Source of the DNA: Hankyongella ginsenosidimutans
GTDB lineage: Bacteria > Pseudomonadota > Alphaproteobacteria > Sphingomonadales > Sphingomonadaceae
Direction of reading: 5' to 3'
DNA: 64,000 nt
NCBI RefSeq assembly: GCF_005144965.1
Contig: NZ_CP039704.1
Coordinates: forward strand, 620,001-684,000
The position numbers and the translations under genes were made by a program. Shown here in pieces: positions 44,300 through 55,375 of this stretch (positions are counted from its first letter, which is position 1; each line of letters starts with the position of its first letter). Under the pieces are notes generated by a model. The model searched no databases and was not told where the DNA came from. It was given only the letters and a program-made list of their open reading frames with translations.

Positions 44300-45862
44300 G
44301 ATTTCCTGCGCCGCATTATGCCCCGGCGCGCCGGTGACGCCGCCACCCGGGTGCGCGCCGGACCCGCACAGGTACAGCCCACGGATCGGCGTGCGATAGT
44401 CGGCAAAGCCGAGCAGCGGCCGCGCCGCCCACAATTGATCCAGCGACATGCGGCCGTGGAAGATATCACCGCCGATCAGCCCGAACCGCCGCTCCAGATC
44501 GAGCGGCGACAGGGCGAGCCGCCCGACGACCGCCGCTTTGAAATTGGGGCATAGCGGTTGACGGTCTCGATCATGTGGTCGGCGACGCGCTCGCGCTCCT
44601 CGTCCCAGGAGCGGCCGTCCGGAAGTTCAGGGCACACATGCTGGCAGAACAGGCTGGCGACGTGTGCGCCTTTGGGTGCCAGGCTGTCGTCGACGACGGA
44701 CGGGATCTTCATCTCGATCACCGGTTCGGCCGACCAGCCGTCGGCACGCGCACTGGTATAGGCGCGGTCCATGTAGTCGAGCGTCGGGGCGATGATGATG
44801 CCGCTCTGATGATGCTCGGCCGGGTCCTTGCCGGGCAGGCAACTGAAGTCTGGCAGCTCGCTCAGCGCCACGTTCATGCGGAAGGTGCCGGAGCCGCATT
44901 TGAACTGGTCCATGCGCCGGCGGAAATCCGCGGGCAGATCGCTGGCATCGACCAGCCGGCGGTAGAGCAGCGCCGGGCCGACATTGGCGGCAACGATGTC
45001 CGCAAAGACCTCCTGGCCGCCTTCCAGCCGCGCGCCGACGGCGCGTCCACCGCTGACCAGCAGCTTCTCGACCGGCGCTTCCAGGCTGATCTCGACTCCG
45101 GCCGCCAGGCACGCCTTGCTCATGGCCTGCGTGATCGTCCCCATGCCGCCGACGCAGTGCCCCAGGCGCCTTCTTGCCGTTCACCTCGCCGAAGACATGG
45201 TGCAGCAGCACATAGGCAGACCCCGGCGCGTCCGGGCTGGCAAAGTTGCCGACCACCGCGTCGAAGCCAAATGCGCCTTTCACATAGTCGTTCTCGTACC
45301 AGGCATCGAGGAAGTCGCGCGCGCTCTTGACGAACAGGTCCAGCACATCGCGCTGGTCTTCCAGCGACATGCCGGCCAGGCGCCGCCCTGGGTCGCTGCA
45401 GCGACCAGCGCCTGCAGGCCGCCGCCGGCGTTCGGGGCGTTTTCAGCGCAAGATCCCGCAAGACCTCGGCCACCCGCTCCAGCGCGTCGGAATAGGCGGG
45501 AAAAGCCTCGGCGTCCTTGGGCGAGAAGCGGGCGAATTCCGCCTGCGTGCGCGCCGTCCCGCCGCCAAGCTTCAGGTACCCGCCATCCTGATGCGGGAAG
45601 AAGTTGGAGATCGGCCGCTCGATCACGCGGTAGCCATAGTCCGCCAGCCGCATGTCCGCGATGACTTTGGGCCGCAGCAGGCTGACCGTGTAGCTCGCGG
45701 TCGAATTGCGAAAGCCGGGGTGAAACTCCTCGGTCACGGCCGCGCCGCCGACGACCGCGCGCCGCTCCAGCACCCGCACCTTCAGTCCGGCGCGCGCCAG
45801 GTAAAAGCGCAGACGAGGCCATTATGGCCGCCGCCGATGATCAGCGCGTCGGTGCGTTGCAT
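44255..45862 (-). CDS. CrtI/PYROXD2-like FAD-dependent oxidoreductase (several frameshifts)
   Basis: About 535 residues. It starts [20 protein letters not shown], an FAD dinucleotide motif; one missing T near 45812 leads to [20 protein letters not shown] and [20 protein letters not shown]. After breaks near 45440 and 45170 the middle has [20 protein letters not shown] and [20 protein letters not shown]. After a break near 44545 the C-terminal FAD part is [20 protein letters not shown]. These are the marks of the phytoene desaturase-related family whose human member is PYROXD2; bacterial substrates are largely unknown. Lies 28 bp downstream of Rieske gene 2. Confidence 0.85.
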
Positions 45863-45890
45863 AGGTAGGGTCCCCTGGTGACATTCATTT

Positions 45891-47079
45891 TCAGGCGTGT
45901 GCGTGGATGCCGGGTCGCCGGCTCCAGCCGGGCGCCGGCGGATGGTGCAGGCGCGCCTCCGGAATGAGGGCGCGCAGCTTGCGCGCGAAGCTGCGCAGGC
46001 AGACTTCGCTGGTTCCCAGAGGCCCCACCGTATAGCTGCTGGACGCCATGCCCTGCTGCACGCGCGCGATTAGCGCCGTATCCTCGCGGTTGACCTGCCG
46101 GTTGATGCGCCAGTTGAGGTAGCGCGCAGCCTTCATCTCGCGCCGGTCGTCCGGCAACACATAGGCGATTTCGCGGATCAGCGTCTGGGTCGGCGAAACC
46201 GGCAGGAACTGCATGAAATCCACCTGATCCGGGTAGATGTCGAACGCGACGTTCGGCCAGAGCTTGAAATAGGTCCACAGCCGCTGCCGCTCCGGCGGCA
46301 GGTGCGCGACCGGCGGTAGCAGGCGTTGATACAGCCGCTCGGAGAGGTTGACGGACTCGCGTTCGATCAGCCCGCCCCACATCTTGTCGACATGGTCGTT
46401 CGCTTCGATCGCATAGCCGCGCCCGAACAGCCGGGTCAGACCGGGATGCGCGACGGGAATGTGCAGGCCATCCGAATAATTGTCGGCGACGTTCTTCCAG
46501 TTGACCGCGCGCGGGCGCATCACCACGCGGCCAAGGGCTTGCAGGTCCTCGAACCGATACGGTGCGACTTCATGATCGTAAGGCGCCATCATTTCGGCGA
46601 CCGATGGGCCGCCATTCTCCAGGCGCACAAAGATGAATCCGCGCCAGACCTCCAGTTCGACGGCGCCAGGCCATGACGCCCCATCTCGAGCCCCGGATAA
46701 TCGCTGCGCATGGGCACGCCGGTCAGCCGGCCATCCAGATCGTAGGTCCAGGCGTGGTAGGGGCAGACCAGCTTCTTCGCACAGCCGCTGTTGCCGTCGA
46801 CCAGCCGGGAGGCACGGTGCCGGCAGACATTGGCGAACGCGCGCACCGCGCCATCCTCGCCCGCACGACCAGCACGCTCTCGCCCAGATAGTCGAGCGTA
46901 TGCCAGTCGCCGGCTTTGGGGATGTCGTTCAGGTGGCACACCACCTGCCAGGCCGGCCGGATGACCCGCGCCATCTCGACGGCAAAATATTCCGAGTCAT
47001 GATACAGCCAGGCCGGCAGGCTCCAGCCCGCATCCGGATCAACTTGTTCCTGAGTCCTGTCCGCAGGTTGCGTCGCCAT
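45891..47079 (-). CDS. second Rieske non-heme iron oxygenase alpha subunit (frameshifted)
   Basis: About 395 residues. It starts MATQPADRTQEQVDPDAGWS. After a break near 46865 the Rieske site is FANVCRHRASRLV and KLVCPYHAWTYDLDG. After a break near 46680 come NWKNVADNYSDGLHIPVAHP (mononuclear iron His residues) and WPNVAFDIYPDQVDFMQFLP. The C-terminus RRPGIHAHA is short. It is distinct from Rieske gene 1 (different spacing and second iron motif, NYSDGLHIPVAHPGL against NYLEGYHLPFVHPDL), so it is not a recent duplicate. Probably co-transcribed with the CrtI-like gene. No reductase is adjacent. Confidence 0.87.
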
Positions 47080-47306
47080 GCCGATCTCCCATCCCGGGAG
47101 CAGCCTATGACGCGGCGGCGGCGCTCGCAAGACTGCCCAGCATCATGCGGGGCTGATCTCATCATGATCGATCGGCCGCTGCTTCTGACAAATACCAAAT
47201 CGACTGGTTCTGTTCAGCAAGCCGTAACCTTTACCTTCATTGGGTTACATGCTAAACACAGATCAAGTGCGCCGCATGCTGGAACTGAAAATGTTTTTCT
47301 TGTGCC

Positions 47307-48921
47307 ATGGCTCCACCAGAGCAAGTCACAGTGATTGGCGCCAGTTGCGGGGAGAGTTGCTTGAGTATACCGCAAGAAATCTTCGCGGCCCTTGATCTCG
47401 TATCACCGAGTACGCGACGTCATTCTGAAGATTATTTACGTGAAATTGCCCTAGGGGCGTCAAAACTACTGAATGCCGACACGATACTGGTGTCCACGTT
47501 GTCGGCGGAGCGGGGCGACAGTTTCAAGACGCTGATCCTTCTGCGCGATGGCGAAGTCCAGCCGAATATATCCTACAAGCGCGCCGGCTCACCTTGCGAG
47601 AACGTTTATACGGAAAGTTTGTGCAGTTATTTCAGCGCCGTCTGCATGAAATTTCCTGAAGATGAATATCTGAAAACCTTGGGAGCTGAATCCTACATCG
47701 GCACGCCGCTGCTTGACTCGCACGGCCAGACCATTGGAATTTTGCCTGTATCGACACCAAACCCCTCAAACCGGAAGAACGCGCGCAGAAGATTGTCATC
47801 CTGCGTATGCTGGCGCTCAACATTGAAGCGCAGCTCGAGCGGCTGCAGTCTGACCAGAAATTGCAAAAGGCCTGGCGTGATTTGAACTTCAAATCTGCAG
47901 CGCTTGACCAGCACTGCATCGTCAGCATCAGCGATAATGAAGGCAAATTGACCTATGTGAATGACAAGCTTTGTGAAATCTCCGGATGGTCGCGCGACGA
48001 GCTTCTGAATCAGCCGCATCGCACCCTCATGTCCATGCACCACAGCGAGGAGTACATCCAGCACGCCTGGAAAAGCTTCAGGCTGGGGAAATCTGGCGCA
48101 GCATCGTCCATAACAAGACCAAGACGGGCGAAGATTACTGGATCGACGCCAGCTATATCCCACAGATGAGCCCGGGTGGCGAGCTGGAGCGCTATATCGG
48201 AGTGCGAACAGACATCACGGCCATGATCCGCGCGCTCGATGAAGCGCAGGAGTCCGCGCGCGCCAAGTCGGTGTTCCTCTCGACCATGAGCCACGAGCTG
48301 CGCACGCCACTGAACGCAATTCTGGGTTATGCCCAGCTCATGAAGATGAACGCCGCCGTCAGCGAAACCATGACGACCTATCTGGATATCATTTCGGAAA
48401 ACAGCAGCCGATTGCTGGACAAGATCAATACGATCCTCTCGTATGCGGAGGATGAGTATATTGTTCGCGACTCTCAGGTGAGACCCGTCGATATGCGCGT
48501 CCTGGTTCAGGAGACGATTTCCGTGCTCAATCCCATGGCGCGAGAGTTCGACGTGATAATCGTCAACGACGTTACGCCTGCTGTGTGCATCACTGCTCAG
48601 CCCGCGCATCTGCGCTCGATATTCGAAAATCTTATCTCCAACGCCGTCAAGTACAACCGGCCCGGCGGCAAGGTTCTGGTGACCAGCGAAGTCTATGCGG
48701 ACATCAAGAAAATTATGGTGCAGGATAACGGCATCGGGATCGATGAAAGCATGGGCGACAAGATTTTCAATCGGTTCGAACGGGGGCAGGCGCAGGGTAG
48801 CGTGGTGCCTGGAAGCGGGCTCGGCCTGACGATCGTGCGCGATCTGGTTGCGCAACTGGGTGGCCGGATCAATTACAGGAGCACGCCGGGCAAGGGCACC
48901 ACATTCACGGTGGAGCTGTAG
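47307..48921 (+). CDS. GAF-PAS sensor histidine kinase, soluble (frameshifted)
   Basis: About 540 residues, no membrane segments seen. Order: a GAF-like N-terminal domain (LLNADTILVSTLSAERGDSF; YIGTPLLDSHGQTIGIL), a coiled linker, a PAS domain (QHCIVSISDNEGKLTYVNDK; ISGWSRDELLNQPHRTLMS), a PAC motif, then the kinase core. H-box FLSTMSHELRTPLNAILGYA, N-box FENLISNAVKYN, G1 DNGIGID and G2 GSGLGLTIVRDL are all present. Breaks lie near 47748, 47820 and 48090. Followed after 2 bp by a receiver-only regulator, its likely partner. Confidence 0.9.
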
Positions 48922-48923
48922 CG

Positions 48924-49313
48924 ATGGCAGAACGACCGCGCACTGTCCTTTACATTGAGGATCAGCCGGTCAACGCGCGGCTGCTGAGCGATATTGTCAA
49001 TTTCCTCTGGGGCTGGAGCGTCGACGTCAGGGCATCTGCCGAAGAGGGCATAGAGCAGCTTTCGCGCAAGGATTACGACCTCATCTATCTTGACGTGAAT
49101 CTGCCGGGGCTCTCGGGCTATGATGCCGCCAGACGCATCCGCGAGCTTGCGCGCGGGCGCAACACGCCGATCATCGCCGTAACCGCGGACGCGACATCCC
49201 GTGCGCGCACCAATGCGCTTGATGCCGGGTGCAACGGCTATATCACCAAGCCGCTCGATATCGCCAAATTCAAAATCCTGACCGAGCACCTGCTCGGGGA
49301 TGAAGGCGAATAA
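48924..49313 (+). CDS. single-domain response regulator (receiver only)
   Basis: Intact 129-residue CheY-like receiver. Acidic pocket in VLYIEDQPVNARLL, phosphoryl Asp in LIYLDVNLPGLSGYDA, Thr in IAVTADATSRAR and Lys in YITKPLD. There is no output domain, so it probably acts by protein contact or as a phosphate shuttle or sink. Adjacent to and likely phosphorylated by the upstream kinase. Confidence 0.92.
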   Translation: MAERPRTVLYIEDQPVNARLLSDIVNFLWGWSVDVRASAEEGIEQLSRKDYDLIYLDVNLPGLSGYDAARRIRELARGRNTPIIAVTADATSRARTNALDAGCNGYITKPLDIAKFKILTEHLLGDEGE

Positions 49314-49377
49314 GAATTCTCCCGGATCAATCCGGATTGGCTGTCAGCGGGATTACGCTTCTGTCATACGGCCGTCT

Positions 49378-50699
<1,322 letters not shown>

Positions 50700-50750
50700 A
50701 AGGCTAACTCCAGAGGATCAATAAGGCCCCATCGAGGCCGGGAAAAACTA

Positions 50751-51758
50751 TCAAACGCCGTGATACCGGCGATACCATTCGACGAAACGCGGGATGCCCG
50801 CCTCGATCGGCGTGGTCGGCGCGAAGCCGAGATCACGGCTGATCGCCGAGACGTCGGCATAGGTTTCCTTCACGTCGCCGGGCTGCATCGGCTGGAGGTT
50901 GCGTATCGCCTTGATGCCGATCGTCTGCTCCAGCACATCGATCATGTGCATCAGCTCTTCCGAGCGGTGATTGCCGATGTTGTACACCCGGTGCGGGCTG
51001 AGCGAGCCGCCGGCCTTGGTCTGGCCGTCGTCCGGTGGCGGATTGTCCAGGCAGGCGACCACGCCGGTGACGATATCATCGATGAAGGTGAAGTCGCGGC
51101 GCATGTCGCCGTTGTTGAACACCGAGATCGGCGCGCCAGCCAGGATCGCCTTCGTGAACAGCCACATCGCCATGTCCGGGCGACCCCATGGCCCGTAAAC
51201 GGTGAAGAAGCGCAGGCCGGTCTGCGGCAGGCGATAGAGATGGGCGTAGGTCTCGCTCATCAGCTCGTCCGCTTTCTTGGTCGCGGCGTAAAGCGAGATC
51301 GGCTGGTCGACCCGGTCCTCGACCGCGAAGCCGCCATCGCCCAGCGGATTGGCACCATAGACCGAGGAAGAGGAGGCATAGACCAGGTGATCGACCGTAT
51401 CGGCGTGACGGGCGATTTCCATGACGTTCAGGTGGCCGACCAGGTTCGACTGCACATAGGCGTGCGGATTGTCGATGGAGTAGCGCACGCCGGCCTGCGC
51501 GCCCAGGTGAACGATGCCGGTGATCCGGTGCGGCGCGAGCGCCTGCTTCAGCGCCTCGAAGTCTGCGAAGTCCGTATGCAGAAAGGTGAAGCCGTTGTGG
51601 TGGCGCGCCTCTAGGTCCGCGATGCGGTCCCGCTTTAGCTGCACGCTGTAATAATCGTTCAGATTGTCGAGGCCGATGACGGTCTCGCCGCGGGCGAGCA
51701 GGCGCGCCGCCGTGTGGTAGCCGATGAAGCCGGCGGCGCCGGTGACAAGAACTGACAT
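50751..51758 (-). CDS. UDP-glucuronate 4-epimerase-like NAD-dependent epimerase
   Basis: Intact 335-residue extended SDR. Cofactor loop MSVLVTGAAGFIGYHTAARL, GLDNLNDYYSVQLK, active site ASSSSVYGANP with YAATKK (Tyr-x3-Lys), then RFFTVYGPWGRPDMAMWLFT and FNNGDMRRDFTFIDDIV. This pattern is that of LpsL/Cap1J UDP-glucuronate epimerases. The start at 51758 has AGGAAG upstream; an in-frame extension to 51824 lacks support. Placed 51 bp upstream of ugd, it fits a two-step route to UDP-galacturonate. Confidence 0.9.
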   Translation of the reverse strand: MSVLVTGAAGFIGYHTAARLLARGETVIGLDNLNDYYSVQLKRDRIADLEARHHNGFTFLHTDFADFEALKQALAPHRITGIVHLGAQAGVRYSIDNPHAYVQSNLVGHLNVMEIARHADTVDHLVYASSSSVYGANPLGDGGFAVEDRVDQPISLYAATKKADELMSETYAHLYRLPQTGLRFFTVYGPWGRPDMAMWLFTKAILAGAPISVFNNGDMRRDFTFIDDIVTGVVACLDNPPPDDGQTKAGGSLSPHRVYNIGNHRSEELMHMIDVLEQTIGIKAIRNLQPMQPGDVKETYADVSAISRDLGFAPTTPIEAGIPRFVEWYRRYHGV

Positions 51759-51885
51759 GCGCTTCCTACGTCGAACAATTGCGTCTCCACCGGTGCGCCA
51801 TGGCGGCATCATCCGGGGATTCACTCTGCCAGCGCCTTTAGCGGACGCAGCATGGATTAACCAACAAGGAAATGCTGGCAGAAGC

Positions 51886-52185
51886 TCAAACCAGCAGATT
51901 GACCGACTGGCCCTTGGCGACGAATTTCGGCCGCCGCCCCGTCGGGCTTTCGCGGGTCACGGCGCCGTCCAGGTCACGCCGGCGCTGATCGGCGGCCTGC
52001 TCGCGGTCGCCCTGGGTCCGCGCGGCGACGGGCGTTGCATTGACCCGCTGGGTCGGGCCGCTGGTATTCGCCGCGCTGAGGCTGGCGGCGGCGAGCGCCT
52101 GATCCTGTGCGCGCGCCTGCACCCGCCCCGTGTCGTAGGTGCGGAGCGAACCGGAAAGACCGCCAGAATCGAAGGAAATCGGCAT
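51886..52185 (-). CDS. small hypothetical protein
   Basis: An intact frame of 99 residues starting MPISFDSGGLSGSLRTYDTG, Gln-, Ala- and Arg-rich, with no membrane segment or motif I recognise. The Ala/Gln-rich centre (ARAQDQALAAASLSAAN) could be helical. Existence as a gene is supported by codon use like its neighbours and an unbroken frame. It could be co-transcribed with the epimerase 127 bp downstream. Confidence 0.5.
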   Translation of the reverse strand: MPISFDSGGLSGSLRTYDTGRVQARAQDQALAAASLSAANTSGPTQRVNATPVAARTQGDREQAADQRRRDLDGAVTRESPTGRRPKFVAKGQSVNLLV

Positions 52186-52238
52186 GCTGCTATTGTGCGC
52201 GCGCCACCGTTAACAAAGATTAAACGGAAACCCTTACC

Positions 52239-52363
52239 TAGACCTTGATCGTTTCAGATTGAATCAATCTGAAACGTGAATCATGGTCTAAATTGTTGAT
52301 AAGAGCCTGATTCACGCCCTCGGTTGAAGCACATATGCTTCAACCTCAACCGATCAGGCTCTA
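52239..52363. repeat. 125-bp double-hairpin repeat, copy 2 (family A)
   Basis: Same length and order of hairpins as the copy after dnaA (14124-14248), with two base differences (around the first stem's exit and in the AAATTGTTGA spacer). It lies in the 439-bp gene-free stretch 52186-52624, which also holds family B and C repeats and no gene that I can see. Confidence 0.85.
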
Positions 52364-52408
52364 GAGACTGATGACTTTAGGCTGAACCACGCGTCATCGC
52401 GAGGCAGG

Positions 52409-52501
52409 GTAGTGGGTCATTTTGAATAAATCGCTCGTGGTGAGCTTGGACAGAACCACGAGCCGCTCAACCCTTCGTCCAGCTCAGGGTGAGCGGCAAA
52501 A
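52409..52501 (+). repeat. family B repeat, copy 1 (one inverted end only)
   Basis: About 93 bp matching the reverse complement of 56659-56750 with about two differences. It starts AGTGGGTCATTTTGAATAAA and includes the hairpin arms CTCGTGGT / ACCACGAG and the piece CCCTTCGTCCAGCTCAGGGT. Unlike copy 2 it lacks the second terminal arm. Confidence 0.75.
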
Positions 52502-52581
52502 CCAATCGTCGCCATTACCGCCGTCATGCGAAAACTCATCAACATCGCAAACGCCAAAATCAGAGACGCTCAACTGAGTTG

Positions 52582-52627
52582 ATGACGAAGCGGGGCTGTA
52601 TCTCCGCGACTTTTCAACCGCCTGCTA
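52582..52627 (-). repeat. solitary end of family C element
   Basis: Read on the minus strand it begins TAGCAGGCGGTTGAAAAGTC and continues GCGGAGATACAG to GCTTCGTCAT. It matches 62-107 of the window with a few differences. Its first three bases are the stop codon of the methyltransferase gene. The rest of the element is absent. Confidence 0.65.
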
Positions 52628-53359
52628 TCGCTTGCGGATGAACACATGGAGGCCCTGGCCCATGCTGGCCGGGGTCGCCCATGCGTAGAACTGCCAGAAA
52701 CGGGCCAGCCACAGCTTGTTGGCGTGGTAGGATGGCGGGCCGTTGTGGACGTAGCTGAAGTGTTCGAACCGGCTCTCCGGGAACAGGCGCTTCAGGTCAC
52801 GGATCGTGTTCATGCGGTAGGTAGTCGGAAGGTGTCAACCTCATCCCGTTTCGGGGCGAAGAAACCGAGCAGTTTCTGGTGCAGCGCGTTCGGGATCAGC
52901 CGCGCGCCCATGCCGACATAGCCCCATTTGTTCGGAGTCCACGCACAGAACCAGCCGCCCGGCTTCAGGATGCGCTCGATCTCGCGCGCCGTCTCCTCGG
53001 CGTTGGCGATATGCTCAAGCGTCGCCCAGGAGGTGATGAGGTCGATGCTGCCCGCCTCGAACGGATATGACGCCCCTATCCTCAGGGTCACGGCTTCGTC
53101 GACCACCGGATTTTCCAGCACCGCTTCGTCAACGTCGGCGCCGATCAGCTTCGCGACCTTGCCCTTGAGGCGGGTCAAGGTGCGCAGATAGCCGGTTTCG
53201 ATCCGTTCCCACTTGTCGCGGCCGGCCCAGATCGACGACGGTCATGTCCGGGCGCAGGATACTGTTCAGGTAGCTGAAGTACACGAAGCGATGCTGCACA
53301 CGCGAAAAGCCGAACGCGGCGTGCTCGGGGTAAAGGGCGGTCAGAACCCGGTCGGCCAT
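52625..53359 (-). CDS. class I SAM-dependent methyltransferase (frameshifted)
   Basis: About 244 residues. It starts MADRVLTALYPEHAAFGFSR, with motif I as MTVVDLG and following sequence shifted near 53225. Then KVAKLIGADVDEAVLENPVV, SIDLITSWATLEHIANAEET and ERILKPGGWFCAWTPNKWGY are class I methyltransferase motifs. A second break near 52820 leads to LKRLFPESRFEHFSYVHNGP and the end LHVFIRKR. The TAG stop is the first three bases of the family C repeat end, so the original C-terminus may have been altered. Substrate unknown; the neighbours suggest cell-envelope glycans or lipids. Confidence 0.8.
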
Positions 53360-53447
53360 GGCGAAAAACCCGTAAGAACAAAGAGCGGAAAAGCCTGTCG
53401 GGCTTAGCCGTCACCTTGACCAAGGGCAAGGAAATTGAAGGTGAACG

Positions 53448-55262
53448 CTAATTTGCAGCCGCGAAGGCCTCGCCGAGCGCCGCCTCCTGCTGCTGGCGCC
53501 ACATATCGGCATAGACGCCGTTGCGCGCGAGCAGTTCCGCGTGCGCCCCTTCCTCGATGATCCGCCCCTCGTGCAGGACGATGATGCGGTCGGCGTTGAC
53601 CACCGTCGACAGCCGGTGGGCGATGATGAGCGTCGTGCGGTTGATGATCGCCGCGTCGAGCGCCGCCTGGATTTCCCGCTCCGTGCGCGTATCAAGCGCG
53701 GACGTCGCCTCGTCGAGAATCAGGATCGGCGGGTCCTTCAGCAGAGTGCGGGCGATCGCCACCCGCTGCTTCTCGCCACCCGAAAGCTTCAGGCCGCGCT
53801 CGCCGACCACGGTTTCATAGCCATCCGGGAGGCTCAGGATGAAATCGTGGATCTGCGCCCGGGCGGCAGCTTGCTCGATTTCGGCGGTGCTGGCACCGGG
53901 CCGGCCATACTCGATGTTGTAGCGGATCGAGTCGTTGAACAGCACCGTGTCCTGCGGCACGATCCCGATGACTTTGCGCAGGCTTTCCTGTGTGACCGCG
54001 CGGATATCCTGCCCGTCGATGGTCACGCTGCCGGACTGGATGTCGTAGAAGCGGTAGAGGATACGGCTGAGCGTTGATTTGCCGGCGCCCGAATGCCCGA
54101 CCACCGCCAGCGTATGCCCGGCCGGGATCTCCAGGCTGAGGCCGTGGAGGATGGTCCGGCGCGGCTCATAGGCGAACACCACATCGCGCAGCCGCACGGC
54201 GCCGCTGGGCACCGCGAGGTCCGGCGCACCCGGCGCGTCCTCGATTTCCAGCGGCCGGTCGAGCAGGGTGAACAGGAAGTCCATGTCGATTAGACCCTGC
54301 TTGATCTCGCGGTATACCCAGCCGAGGATGTCGAGCGGCCGGAACAACTGCATCAGGAACGTCGAGACCAGCACGACGTCGCCGACGCTGTGCCGGCCCG
54401 TGCCCACCCCTGGATCACCAGCGCCATGGCGCCGAACAGGCACAGCGAGGTCACGACGCCCTGGCCGATATTCAGCAGCGCCAACGACGAGTCGGATTTG
54501 GTCGCGGCGTCCTCGTAACGGCGCAGCGCTTCATCGTATTGACGATGCTCATGGGCTTCGTTGCCGAAATATTTGACTGTCTCGTAATTCAGCAGGCTGT
54601 CGACTGCGCGCGCCGAGGCCGGGTATCCGTGTCGACCGCCTGCTTGCGCAAGGCGGCGCGCCACTCGGTGACACGCGCGGTGAACGCGACATAGGCCACC
54701 ACGCAGGCCAGCGTGATCGCGACCGTGCCCAGCCCGAACTTCACGCCGAATATGACTGCGATCGCCCCAGCTCCAGGAAGGTCGGGGCGATGTTGAACAC
54801 CAGGAAATACAGCATCTCGTCGATGCTCTTCGCGCCGCGCTCGATGGCCTTGGTCAGGCCGCCGGTGCGCCGCTCCAGGTGAAAGCGCAGGCTCAGCCGG
54901 TGCAGGTGCTTGAACACATCGAGCGCCAGCGCCCGCACCGCCCTTTGCCCGACGCGCACATAGATCGCATCGCGCACGGTCTGGAACGCGGACGACATCA
55001 GCCGCATCGCCGCATAGCCGGCGGTCAGCGCCATGGCGACGGTGACGGCCGGGGCTGCGCGCCGAGCGTATCGACGGCGCGCGACAGAAAAACGGCGTCG
55101 CCAGAGTCGCGGCCTTGGCGGCAAGCATCAGCGCGAGGGCGAGGAAGATGCGCCAGCGCAGCTCCGGCGAGCCCTTGGCCCAGATGTACGGCCAGAAGCG
55201 CGCCAGAAGCGCAAGGTCTTGCCGCGCGAGGGCGCGGGCGGGGTGTCGGTTTCAGCAGACAT
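53448..55262 (-). CDS. Atm1/HMT1-type ABC exporter (several frameshifts)
   Basis: A half-transporter of about 605 residues, homodimeric in the family. It starts MSAETDTPPAPSRGKTL; breaks near 55215, 55080, 54770, 54625 and 54405 join the membrane domain (DAIYVRVGQRAVRALALDVF; LHRLSLRFHLERRTGGLTKA; VDSLLNYETVKYFGNEAHEH). The ATPase has Walker A VVGHSGAGKSTLSR, signature LSGGEKQRVAIAR, Walker B ILILDEATSALD and H-loop IAHRLSTV. VKYFGNE and RRTGGLTKAIERG mark the Atm1 group, which exports glutathione-linked or Fe-S related compounds and metals. Confidence 0.92.
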
Positions 55263-55323
55263 GGGGTCAACTCGTGGCGGACGTTAGCCTGACATAGGCG
55301 CTATCCGTCGGCTTTGACAGGGC

Positions 55324-55375
55324 TGGACCATGATCGTTTCCGATTGAGCTGATCTGAAACGACCAGGCTCAAGGT
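55324..55375. repeat. degenerate family A hairpin
   Basis: A diverged, shortened version of the first hairpin of the 125-bp repeat: CGTTTCCGAT and ATCTGAAACG around TGAGCTG, with GGACCATGAT outside. The second hairpin is reduced to CCAGGCTC. It lies between the ABC exporter start and the end of the acyltransferase-like gene. Confidence 0.5.
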
